Assembly: GCF_018070025.1 (NCBI RefSeq)
Contig: NZ_JAGPYQ010000001.1
Span: forward strand, 4,836,001-4,900,000
DNA length: 64,000 nucleotides
Direction: 5' to 3'
DNA from: Streptomyces liliiviolaceus
Lineage (GTDB): Bacteria; Actinomycetota; Actinomycetes; Streptomycetales; Streptomycetaceae
Each line of letters starts with the position of its first letter. Position 1 is the stretch's first letter. Shown here piece after piece: positions 24,770 through 32,559 of this stretch. Below the pieces are notes generated by a model. The model was not told where the DNA came from and did not search any database. It was given only the letters and a program-made list of their open reading frames with translations. The position numbers were made by a program, and so were the translations under genes.

Positions 24770-25809
24770 AGGGATCTGACCTTCTGTCGGCGGACGATGT
24801 GGATGAAGAAGGGGGCACCGACCAGCGCGGTCACGATTCCCACGTCGATCTCGGACGGCCGTGCCACGACCCGGCCCACCACGTCCGCGGCCGTCAGCAG
24901 GACGGCGCCGCTCAGCGCGGAGAACGGCAGCAGCCAGCGGTGGTCCACGCCGACCAGCAGGCGGCAGGCGTGCGGTACGACGAGTCCGACGAAGCCGATC
25001 GGTCCGGCGACGGCGGTGGAGGCGCCGCACAGGACGACCGCCCCGAGTGCGGCGGTGGCCCGGACGAGGGCGACGCGCTCACCGAGCCCGGCGGCCAGGT
25101 CGTCGCCGAGGGCCAGCGAGTTGAGGGCACGGGCGGAGGCCAGGGAGAGCACGAACCCCACGGCGAGGAACGGCAGGACGCTGCCGAGCTGCTCGTACGA
25201 GGCACCTCCGACTCCGCCGATCTGCCACAGCCTGAAGGTGTCGGCGATGTCGTTGCGCGGCAGGACGACGGCACTGACCAGGGAGGCCAGCGCGGCCGAG
25301 ATGGCGGCGCCGGCGAGGGCCAGCTTCAGCGGGGTGGCGCCGCCCCGTCCCAGTGAGCCGACGCCGTAGACGAAGGCGGCGGTCAGGGCGGCGCCGAGCA
25401 TCGCCACCCAGATGTAGCCGGACGCCGAGGCAAGGCCGAAGGAGGCGATGGCGGTGACCACGGCGAGGGAGGCGCCCATGTTGACGCCGAGGATGCCGGG
25501 GTCGGCCAGCGGGTTGCGGGTCACCCCCTGCATCACCGCGCCGGCGAGGCCGAGGGCGGCGCCGACGACGACGGCGAGGAGGGTACGCGGAATGCGTTTG
25601 GCGACCGCGGCCTGTTCCAGGGTGTGGTCCGCCCCGCCGAGCGCCGACCACACGTCGGACCAGGCGACATCGCGGGAACCGAAGGCGAGGGAGGCGGTCA
25701 TGACGGCGATCAGGACCGCGGTGACGGCGAGGAGCGAACTGACGCGCACACGCGCCGAACGCCGTAGCGGGACGGCGTCCGGCGCACGCGGGATGTCGGT
25801 GACGCTCAC
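24766..25809 (-). CDS. FecCD-family siderophore permease 1
   Basis: This 347-residue permease has signature MQGVTRNPLADPGILGVNMG, segment VAGPIGFVGLVVPHACRLLV and C-terminal IVTALVGAPFFIHIVRRQK. The GTG at 25809 overlaps the stop of the binding-protein gene by 4 bases (GTGA). It forms a heterodimeric channel with the next gene. Confidence 0.9.
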   Translation of the reverse strand: MSVTDIPRAPDAVPLRRSARVRVSSLLAVTAVLIAVMTASLAFGSRDVAWSDVWSALGGADHTLEQAAVAKRIPRTLLAVVVGAALGLAGAVMQGVTRNPLADPGILGVNMGASLAVVTAIASFGLASASGYIWVAMLGAALTAAFVYGVGSLGRGGATPLKLALAGAAISAALASLVSAVVLPRNDIADTFRLWQIGGVGGASYEQLGSVLPFLAVGFVLSLASARALNSLALGDDLAAGLGERVALVRATAALGAVVLCGASTAVAGPIGFVGLVVPHACRLLVGVDHRWLLPFSALSGAVLLTAADVVGRVVARPSEIDVGIVTALVGAPFFIHIVRRQKVRSL

Positions 25810-26855
25810 GCGGCCTTGTCCGCGGCCTTGGCGAGTGCTGCCACGTAGTCGTCCAGGACGTACGGGATGGAGAGCGGGGTCGGGTTCGCGGCGGTGGCCA
25901 GCGGGGTGCTGCCGGGCAGCAGATAGATGGAGTCCCGTCCGACCGCGGCCAGCTTCGACGTGAGCGGGTCCTGCTTGAGCGCCTTCAGCAGCTCGCCCTT
26001 GTCGTCTCCGTAGCCGGTGATGATGTCGACGTCGTTGAAGTCGTCGATGCGCTCGGCGCTCTTGGTGAGCACGAACTTCTTCGTCGACTTGGACGGCCCG
26101 GAGACGCTGGCCGGGATCTTCATGCCGAGGTCGGTGAAGAACTGCGTGCGGGTGTCGTAGGTCGTGTAGTAGCCGACCTCACTGACGTCCTTGGACGACA
26201 CGTGGGTCATGAACATCGCCGACTTCCCCTTCAGCTGGGGGTACTTGGCGACGGTCTTGTCGATCTGCCCCTCAAGGTCGCCGATCAGGTCGTCGCCCTC
26301 GTCGGCCAGTCCGATGGCCTTGCTGTTGAGACGGATGATGTCGCGCCACGGGGTCGCCCAGGCGGCCTCGGGGTAGGCCACCACGGGGGCGATCTGGCTG
26401 AGGGTCTCGTAGTCCTGCTTTGTCAGCCCGGAGTACGAGGCGAGGATGACGTCCGGCTCGGTGTCCGCGACGGCCTCGAAGTCGATGCCGTCGGTCTCGT
26501 CGAACAGGACCGGTGTCTTGGCGCCGAGTTCCTTGAGGCGCGCCTCGGTCCAAGGCAGCACCCCGTTGTCGTCGTCGTCGCCGAAGTTGGCCTTGGCCAT
26601 ACCCACGGGAACGACACCGAGGGCCAACGGCACTTCGTCGTTCGCCCAGTTCACGGTGGCGACGCGCTTCGGCTTGGCGGGGATGGTGGTGGTGCCGAGC
26701 GCGTGCTTGATCTTCACGGGGAACTGGCCGGAGCTTTTCGCGCCGGCGTCCGAGGCGCCGTTGTCGTCCGTGTCGTCGGACTGGCCGCCGCAGGCGGTGA
26801 GTCCGAGCAGGAGTGTCGCCGCGAGGGCGAGCGCGCGAAGGCGTGGGCTTCTCAT
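25806..26855 (-). CDS. ferric siderophore-binding lipoprotein
   Basis: This 349-residue protein begins MRSPRLRALALAATLLLGLT with lipobox LGLTAC and an acidic linker (DDTDDNGASDAGAKSS). It then has the two-lobed FepB/FhuD-type periplasmic-binding fold (KRVATVNWANDEVPLALGVV, DVILASYSGLTKQDYETLSQ, TGYGDDKGELLKALKQDPLT). The ATG at 26855 gives a normal lipoprotein signal; a GTG 15 bases upstream adds five residues and has no better ribosome-binding site. It is the first gene of the operon. An iron box lies about 100 bases upstream, so expression should rise on iron limitation. Confidence 0.9.
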   Translation of the reverse strand: MRSPRLRALALAATLLLGLTACGGQSDDTDDNGASDAGAKSSGQFPVKIKHALGTTTIPAKPKRVATVNWANDEVPLALGVVPVGMAKANFGDDDDNGVLPWTEARLKELGAKTPVLFDETDGIDFEAVADTEPDVILASYSGLTKQDYETLSQIAPVVAYPEAAWATPWRDIIRLNSKAIGLADEGDDLIGDLEGQIDKTVAKYPQLKGKSAMFMTHVSSKDVSEVGYYTTYDTRTQFFTDLGMKIPASVSGPSKSTKKFVLTKSAERIDDFNDVDIITGYGDDKGELLKALKQDPLTSKLAAVGRDSIYLLPGSTPLATAANPTPLSIPYVLDDYVAALAKAADKAA

Positions 26856-26957
26856 CGACCCTTGTTCCACTTTCCATCAGGAGTTCCGGGCGGGCTCGTA
26901 CACGAGGGCCCGCGGTCCGGGGGCCTTGGAGCGGGGCGCCACGAACACACCAGAAAC

Positions 26958-26976
26958 TTAGGTAAGGCTTACCTGA
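26958..26976 (-). promoter_or_regulatory. iron box (DmdR/IdeR-type operator)
   Basis: TTAGGTAAGGCTTACCTGA is a 19-base dyad matching at 8 of 9 arm positions and close to the actinobacterial iron-box consensus TTAGGTTAGGCTAACCTAA. It is 102 bases upstream of the binding-protein start and downstream of the AraC gene, so it most likely covers the operon promoter. Confidence 0.88.
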
Positions 26977-27103
26977 TGAGCGTATGGATTCGGAGAGTGC
27001 GAATCAATCGAGCTTTTTCGACAGCCCTTGTTGCGATCGGGACATGCACCGGCCCTGTACGAGGCTGTCGCTGCCGTGAGCCGGGCCGCCTCTCCGGCCT
27101 GCG

Positions 27104-27874
27104 TCAGTGCGCCCGGAAACGACCCGGAGTCATTCCCGTCGTACGCCGAAAGGCCACCCCGAACGCGCTCGCCGAGCGGTAGCCCACCGCGTCGGCGACC
27201 ACGTCGACCTCGAACCCGAGGGACAGCAGCCGCACGGCGTGCTGGGCCCGGACCGAGGCCACCCATCGAGCGAAACTCGTGCCTGTCTCCGCCCTGAACG
27301 CGCGGGTCAGCGTGCGCGCGCTGCATCCCAGGGCGGCGGCCCAGCCGGTCAGCGTCCGCTGGTTGGAGGGATCCGCCCGGACCGCGTCCACGATCGGTCG
27401 CAGCAGCGCGGAGGTCGGCAGCTGGACCAGCAGCGCGCGGGGTGACGGCCGCAGTACGTCGAGGACCATCGCCTCGGTCACGGACCGGGACCGCGGTGAC
27501 AGGTCCGCCTCCCCCAGCCTCTCCAGCAGGAGGCGGAGCAGTGGCGTGATCTCCACGGCCACGGGCTCGTCGGCCAGCGCCGACAGCGTTCCGTGACGGA
27601 AGAAGTGGGCGCGGTAGGAGGTGCCCGCGGTCGCGGACGCGGAATGCAGCTGCCCGGCCGGCATCCACAGCCCCAGGGTCGGCGTGATGCACCACACCTG
27701 GGAACCCACCACTGCCGTGGATGCCCCGCGCTCGTTCCAGAGGAGTTCGTGCCAGGAGTGCGAGTGTTCGTTCCACGCCATGTCGGCGGTGACGATCTCC
27801 TCGTAGCCCTGGATCACGAACGGCACGTCCACCTCGCCCGCGGCGAGCGTGGGCAGCTCTCTGGTGACGCGCAT
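27104..27874 (-). CDS. AraC family regulator
   Basis: This 256-residue protein has an N-terminal cupin sensor (HSHSWHELLWNERGASTAVV, LGLWMPAGQLHSA) and a C-terminal double helix-turn-helix (LTGWAAALGCSARTLTRAFR, VDVVADAVGYRSASAFGVAF, ending TTGMTPGRFRAH). It is read in the same direction as, and ends 250 bases before, the siderophore operon, with the iron box between. It may respond to the ferric siderophore as some AraC regulators next to siderophore operons do; this is inferred from position. Confidence 0.85.
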   Translation of the reverse strand: MRVTRELPTLAAGEVDVPFVIQGYEEIVTADMAWNEHSHSWHELLWNERGASTAVVGSQVWCITPTLGLWMPAGQLHSASATAGTSYRAHFFRHGTLSALADEPVAVEITPLLRLLLERLGEADLSPRSRSVTEAMVLDVLRPSPRALLVQLPTSALLRPIVDAVRADPSNQRTLTGWAAALGCSARTLTRAFRAETGTSFARWVASVRAQHAVRLLSLGFEVDVVADAVGYRSASAFGVAFRRTTGMTPGRFRAH

Positions 27875-27988
27875 CCCATGAGGCTAACCGGCACCGATCC
27901 AGCACGCGGAAGCAGTACCACCGGGAACCGGCACCGCCCGGCTGCGGCACATACTCTGCCGAAATCCACCTCGCCCCGACGTGGCGCC

Positions 27989-28741
27989 TCAGATCTGGTT
28001 CGTGCCACCGTCGACGTAGAGGTTTGCGCCGACGACGTAGCTGCTCTGTTCCGAGGCCAGGAAGGCCACGACCGCGGCGGCCTCCTGCGACGTACCCATG
28101 CGGCCCTTGGGCACGGTCGTGGCGACATGCTCCCTGATGGCCTGGAAGGCTTGGTCGTCGCCGAATGCGGCGGTGCCGCCGGGAGTCTCGATCCATGCCG
28201 GGGAGACCACGTTGACCCGAATGCCGCGGCCCTTGAGTTCGACGGACCACGTCCGCGCGAAGGACCGGACGGCCGCCTTCGACGCCGCGTAGGCGCCGAA
28301 CGCCTCCATCCCGCGATCAGCGGCCGTCGATCCGACCAGGACGATCGAGGCTCCGTCGTTGAGCAGTGGCAACGCCTTCTGCACGGTGAACAGCGTGCCT
28401 CGGGTATTGACCGCGAAGATCTCGTCGAAGTGCTCCTCGGTGGTCTGTTCCAGCGTCATGAACGAGCCGATCGCCGCGTTCGCCACGAGCACGTCCAGAT
28501 TCCGTCCTCGCGCCCGGACCGTGTCGTAGAGCCGGTCCAGGTCCTCCGGCTTTCCGATGTCCCCGACGACCGCGGTGGCCCGGTCCGTTCCGATGGCCTT
28601 GACGGCGGCTTCCAGCTCGGTCTCCCGTCGCCCGGTGACGAAGACGTACGCACCCTCGTCCGCCAGTCGTACGGCGGTGGCCAGACCGATACCGGTGCTG
28701 CCTCCGGTGACGACTGCCGTCTTGCCTTCCAGCTGTCCCAT
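27989..28741 (-). CDS. short-chain dehydrogenase/reductase
   Basis: This 250-residue classical SDR has the cofactor motif TGGSTGIG, the NAAIG strand-4 motif and catalytic Ser138-Tyr151-Lys155 (VGSTAADRGMEAFGAYAASK). C-terminal IxYVDGG-like VGANLYVDGGTNQI closes the substrate pocket. Arg38-Arg39 (VTGRRE) after strand 2 suggests NADP(H). GGAG is 9 bases before the ATG. It is divergent from an AraC regulator (28863), which is its likely controller. Substrate unknown. Confidence 0.88.
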   Translation of the reverse strand: MGQLEGKTAVVTGGSTGIGLATAVRLADEGAYVFVTGRRETELEAAVKAIGTDRATAVVGDIGKPEDLDRLYDTVRARGRNLDVLVANAAIGSFMTLEQTTEEHFDEIFAVNTRGTLFTVQKALPLLNDGASIVLVGSTAADRGMEAFGAYAASKAAVRSFARTWSVELKGRGIRVNVVSPAWIETPGGTAAFGDDQAFQAIREHVATTVPKGRMGTSQEAAAVVAFLASEQSSYVVGANLYVDGGTNQI

Positions 28742-28862
28742 GTGGGCGTCTCCGTAATGCTCTCGATGCGATCCGTTTCACCTCCACCCTGGGGGACAGC
28801 GGCAACATCATCCATAATGCGAAGTCCAGAATCCTTTACGCATCGTCCAGGAGGTGTCACTG

Positions 28863-29813
28863 ATGCTCGGCTTCCGGGACCCCGTGGCTGACGCGATCGG
28901 CCTGCTCCGGCCCCGCACGGTGATCGGGCCCAGCCTCCGAGCCGCAGGGAAGTGGGCGTTGCGCTTCGACACGTTCCTGCATGTGCGGATCGGGGGCCTC
29001 GTGCGCGGCACGTGCTGGCTGATCCTCGAAGGGCACGAACCTGTGCTCCTGCATGAGGGCGACACCTTCATGATGGGTAACCCGCCTCCCTACGTTCTGG
29101 CCGGCACGCTCAACGCAAGCCCACGTCCTGCGAAACAGGTACTGGCGGGCGCCGTGGACGGGTTCGTGCGGATCGGCCCGGAATCCGAGGAGGATCTCTA
29201 CCTCTGCGTCGGGCACATCACTTTCGACGACAGGAACGCGGCCCTCCTGACCGATCTCCTGCCGCCGCTCGTGATCGTCCGCGTGGACGATCCCCATGGC
29301 GGCAGGCTCGCCCAGTTGATCGATCTGCTGGCCACCGAGGTCGGCCTCACCGCAGCCGGTGGTCCACTGGTGCAGAACCACCTTGCGCAGATCCTGCTCG
29401 TCCACATGCTGCGTGCTCACGCCGCCCGGACGGACCGGCCCACCGGCTGGCTGGGCGCCCTGAACGAGGACGGCATCGGTAGCGCCCTGCGCGCCCTGCA
29501 CGCGGACGTGGCCCACTCCTGGAGCCTCAAGGAACTCGCCCAGATCAGTAACATGTCGCGTTCCGCGTTCGCCCACGCCTTCAAGAACCACGTCGGGGTC
29601 CCGCCACTGGAGTACCTGATCCACTGGCGCATGAGTCTGGCGCGCGACGCCCTCACCCGCGACACCCTGTCGATCTCCGAACTCGCACGGGCCACGGGTT
29701 ACCGGTCCGAGAGCGCATTCAGCACGGCATTCCGCCGCGTGGTCGGCTCGTCTCCCGCACAATTCCGGAACCAGGTGAGGCAGCCAGCACACTCGGCCGC
29801 GAACGAGAACTGA
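28863..29813 (+). CDS. AraC family regulator with cupin-type N-terminal domain
   Basis: This 316-residue protein has the AraC cupin_6-type sensor in residues 1-190 (LGFRDPVADAIGLLRPRTVI, HVRIGGLVRGTCWLILEGHE) and a C-terminal AraC DNA-binding domain (SWSLKELAQISNMSRSAFAH, AFKNHVGVPPLEYLIHWRMS, LSISELARATGYRSESAFST). A perfect AGGAGG at 28849-28854 fixes the ATG at 28863 (8-base spacing); a GTG at 28854 overlaps the ribosome-binding site and is rejected. Divergent from the SDR gene, it probably activates it in response to a small metabolite. Confidence 0.88.
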   Translation: MLGFRDPVADAIGLLRPRTVIGPSLRAAGKWALRFDTFLHVRIGGLVRGTCWLILEGHEPVLLHEGDTFMMGNPPPYVLAGTLNASPRPAKQVLAGAVDGFVRIGPESEEDLYLCVGHITFDDRNAALLTDLLPPLVIVRVDDPHGGRLAQLIDLLATEVGLTAAGGPLVQNHLAQILLVHMLRAHAARTDRPTGWLGALNEDGIGSALRALHADVAHSWSLKELAQISNMSRSAFAHAFKNHVGVPPLEYLIHWRMSLARDALTRDTLSISELARATGYRSESAFSTAFRRVVGSSPAQFRNQVRQPAHSAANEN

Positions 29814-30605
29814 AGACGGCGTCGGCGTTCAGCAGTGATCACACGCCCTTCAGCGCTGAGCCTCCCAGCCGTACACGGACATCCCCGGGCCAACTCACCC
29901 CCCTTCAACGAATCGTCGTCACTCAGTTCGGGCAGCTTCGTCCGTCGGTGACCGCCTCCAGGAGGGAGAGGGCGGTGACCGCCTGGAACCAGTCCGCCCG
30001 CGCCGGGGTGAAGAGCTTTCCGGACTCTCGCGACTGGCGCGCCCGCAGCCAGGCTGGCGGCCTGGCTGGGGGCTTGTCCCCACGAAGCCCTGCCCCCGCG
30101 AACCTCCCTCTCACCGGCGGGCGCTTCCGGGCAACGATTCAACGCGGCGGACAGGGTCCGGCAGCTTGCGGAGGAGGCGTTGAGGAGGTGGGTCAACAGC
30201 GCGTTCGCGCCGGTCGACGAAGTGGTCCGGGAGCAAGGACAGAAGCCGCCAGGCATTCGCGGGCTGGTGACGGCCGCGCCCCTGCCCACGGATGCGAGCA
30301 CGGGCGTTGCGGGACGCGGCCGTACGTCTGCATGCCCCGGCTCAGAGGTGGGACTTGAACCACCGAGAACTCCTTCACGATCGCCTCTCCCGGCCGGACG
30401 AACGACCACAACATCCGTCCGCTCATCGGCCTCTGCTGCTACAAATGCCTCCTCAAACTGACCATGTAGGACACGGTGTTAGCCGTTGTCAGCCGTGGGT
30501 GATCGTCACGTGGTCCATCCGGGTACTGGCAAGTCCAGGCCCGGCGATCCCGGTCACAGTCCGGGGTGGCAGGAGCTTGCCGACAGTTCTGCACGAGGAG
30601 ACATC
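29814..30605. other. 792-base region without a supportable gene
   Basis: Several fragments look coding-like, for example the minus-strand frame SGKLFTPARADWFQAVTALS ending at 29923 and the plus-strand frame NIRPLIGLCCYKCLLKLTM ending at about 30471. None has a start, ribosome-binding site or recognised family. They are best read as decayed genes. Confidence 0.4.
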
Positions 30606-31064
30606 GTGGTCGACCGCTCGAAGCATGACCACTCCGGCTGGGAGGCGGTCGTGCTCGCGGCTCGGGAGCGCGCCCGCTCGCGTCAGGCACTCATGGTCGA
30701 GCGCTTCGGTCTGGCCGGAGACGTGCCATACGCGTGGTCGATGGACGACGCGCAGATCACATGGTCGCGCGACGGCAAGGTTTTCCTCGCAGGCCGGCTC
30801 ACAGTGATCGGCAGCGTCAGCGTGGCCCAGCAGACCTGGCTGTGGTCCTGGGCGAACGAATCACTCCCGCCCACCGCCCTGGGCGACATGGAGAGGGTGC
30901 GGCAGTTCGGCGAGGAGAACGACTACCCCGTCCTTCCCTGGCCAGGCTTCAAGTACGATCCCGAACTCGTCGCTGAGGCTCGGATGGTCGCGGCCTCCGT
31001 GCTCGACGCCGAGGGACTGTGGGCGGAGTCGATGGACGACGCAACTCCACTTCATGATTCATGA
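30606..31064 (+). CDS. DUF6882-like protein
   Basis: This protein of about 152 residues starts VDRSKHDHSGWEAVVLAARE. The core is DDAQITWSRDGKVFLAGRLT, then VIGSVSVAQQTWLWSWANES, a pattern I associate with DUF6882 (beta-sheet part ending in TWLWAWAN). GGAG lies 5 bases before the GTG at 30606; the frame is open 40 codons further upstream without motif support. No signal peptide is seen. Function unknown. It is isolated between two gene-poor stretches. Confidence 0.62.
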   Translation: MVDRSKHDHSGWEAVVLAARERARSRQALMVERFGLAGDVPYAWSMDDAQITWSRDGKVFLAGRLTVIGSVSVAQQTWLWSWANESLPPTALGDMERVRQFGEENDYPVLPWPGFKYDPELVAEARMVAASVLDAEGLWAESMDDATPLHDS

Positions 31065-31835
31065 CCTGGCGCCCGCTGCGGAGCGGCAGTGACGGTTGCC
31101 CGGATTCCCAGGCAACTGGTGCTGGCCATCGGACGCTGAACGGCAAACTCAACGTTCCTCGGCCTCCAGGCCGTAAACGCGTCCGGTGTCGTCGACGCAT
31201 GAGCACCGAGCAGCACAACGCCAACGCATGCGGCCAAAACCTGGCGCTCATCAGCACGAAGCCACGGCAGCGCGGTTCACGGTCTTCCAAGCTCCGGCCG
31301 CCGCCGGGACCGGACACGAGCAGGCCTTCGGCAATGTGTCGAAGCTGGACGCAGGGTGGTGGCCGGCGCCCACACCTGGCTCTCCGGGACCAGCACCCTG
31401 CACGGGTCCGAGCCGCGGATCGGGGAGGGCCGGCGCGCCGGTGATCGAAGGCGGCGGCGCTGCCGCCTCGCGATCGTGTCCTCCTCGTCAAACTCGGCGG
31501 GGCGACCAGGGCGGGCTGCTGCGCACGGTCCCTTCGCGCCTTCGCAGCGGGAATGTGCCACCAAGCAGGGCCCTTGCACTGGGCTCGCCCGGATCCCTGT
31601 CCGAGGTCAAGATCCGGACCCTTTCCGGGCCAGGTCACCGTCCACCGCCGCCCACGGCTCGCCCCACAGTTCGCGAGCACCCGGAGCACACGGCCCGGGC
31701 CAGGCTGGTCGGTGTCCGTAGGACTACGCAATCGGCTACGGAATTGCGCTGCAAGGAGCCTTGCGACGCGTGCGCGGGTCCGCTGCGTGTGTGACTCTGT
31801 GGCCGGCAGCAGTCTCTACGCAGGCAAGGTAACTC
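31065..31835. other. 771-base region without a supportable gene
   Basis: Open frames on both strands are Arg/Pro-rich shadows. One plus-strand stretch near 31286-31395 (RFTVFQAPAAAGTGHEQAFG, NVSKLDAGWWPAPTPG) may be a gene remnant but has no start. The last 60 bases should hold the promoter of the lipoprotein gene. Confidence 0.4.
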
Positions 31836-32522
31836 ATGCGAAGTGCACGGAAGTTGCTCGTACCGGCCGCTGCCGCAGCAGCGCTGTTCGCCGTCTCGGG
31901 GTGTTCGGACGATGAACCAGCCAAGGACAAGCCGGCCGCCCGGTCCTCGCCCTCTGAGCTCGCTCAGTACACGGCCGCTCCCGACACGGCCCCTGCGACG
32001 CAGAGCCCGACGACGGACACGTCGACGAAGTGCGTGAAGACGGCGGGTATGAACGTCGAGCAGCTCACCGAATATCTCAAGGAACTACCCAACAGCAGCG
32101 GCGCACACCAGTCCCAGGGACTGACACTGGACTCCGACGGACTGAACTTCACCCCGGACCCGACCCAGAGACCCTGCAAGGCGGTCAAGGTGAAGCTCGC
32201 CCGCTACTGGGTCGACCTCAAGCAGACGAGAGAGGAGACCGCCGTCAGCGCGGCCCGATTCGAGTACGAGTACACGCTCATCGACGTCACTTCCCACAAG
32301 GCCGGTCCGCAGAACGGCAGAGTCCCCGATTCCGCGCCGGCGGCGGGCTCCGACTGCCAGGGTTCGGTCTCGGTGGTCTATCTCGGCGACGACATTCCGC
32401 TGCGATCCCTGCCGTCCGACTTGGAACTGACCGACACGACAGCCCCGGTCCCGGTCGAAGTGAACGAAGACGGAGTGCTGTCCGCGATCTACGTCTCGCC
32501 GGTCAGCGTGGTGTCCTGCTGA
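31836..32522 (+). CDS. secreted lipoprotein of unknown function
   Basis: This 228-residue protein has a lipoprotein signal (MRSARKLLVPAAAAAALFAV, lipobox AVSGC at Cys23), then a Ser/Pro/Ala-rich linker to about residue 65. The globular part contains cysteines in TKCVKTA, TQRPCKAVKV, GSDCQGS and a terminal Cys (VSVVSC). The four cysteines suggest two disulfides outside the cell. AAGG lies 6 bases before the ATG. I do not recognise the family. The gene is convergent with the LuxR-type regulator that ends 38 bases away. Confidence 0.72.
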   Translation: MRSARKLLVPAAAAAALFAVSGCSDDEPAKDKPAARSSPSELAQYTAAPDTAPATQSPTTDTSTKCVKTAGMNVEQLTEYLKELPNSSGAHQSQGLTLDSDGLNFTPDPTQRPCKAVKVKLARYWVDLKQTREETAVSAARFEYEYTLIDVTSHKAGPQNGRVPDSAPAAGSDCQGSVSVVYLGDDIPLRSLPSDLELTDTTAPVPVEVNEDGVLSAIYVSPVSVVSC

Positions 32523-32559
32523 CCGGGAGAGGTGATGTGCGCACCGGCTGCCGGTGAGA

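Noticed and set aside
21550..27874. A siderophore biosynthesis (NRPS or NIS) locus.
   Set aside because: Only uptake, export and regulatory genes are present; no synthetase domain is encoded in the window.
26958..28250. A 430-codon minus-strand open frame covering the AraC gene next to the siderophore operon.
   Set aside because: The AraC protein in the adjacent frame has clear cupin and double helix-turn-helix motifs; the longer frame is Arg-rich noise.
30335..30365. A tRNA T-arm-like string on the minus strand (GGTTCAAGTCCCACC).
   Set aside because: Pairing of the 5-bp stem is imperfect and no anticodon arm, D arm or acceptor stem fits around it; chance similarity.
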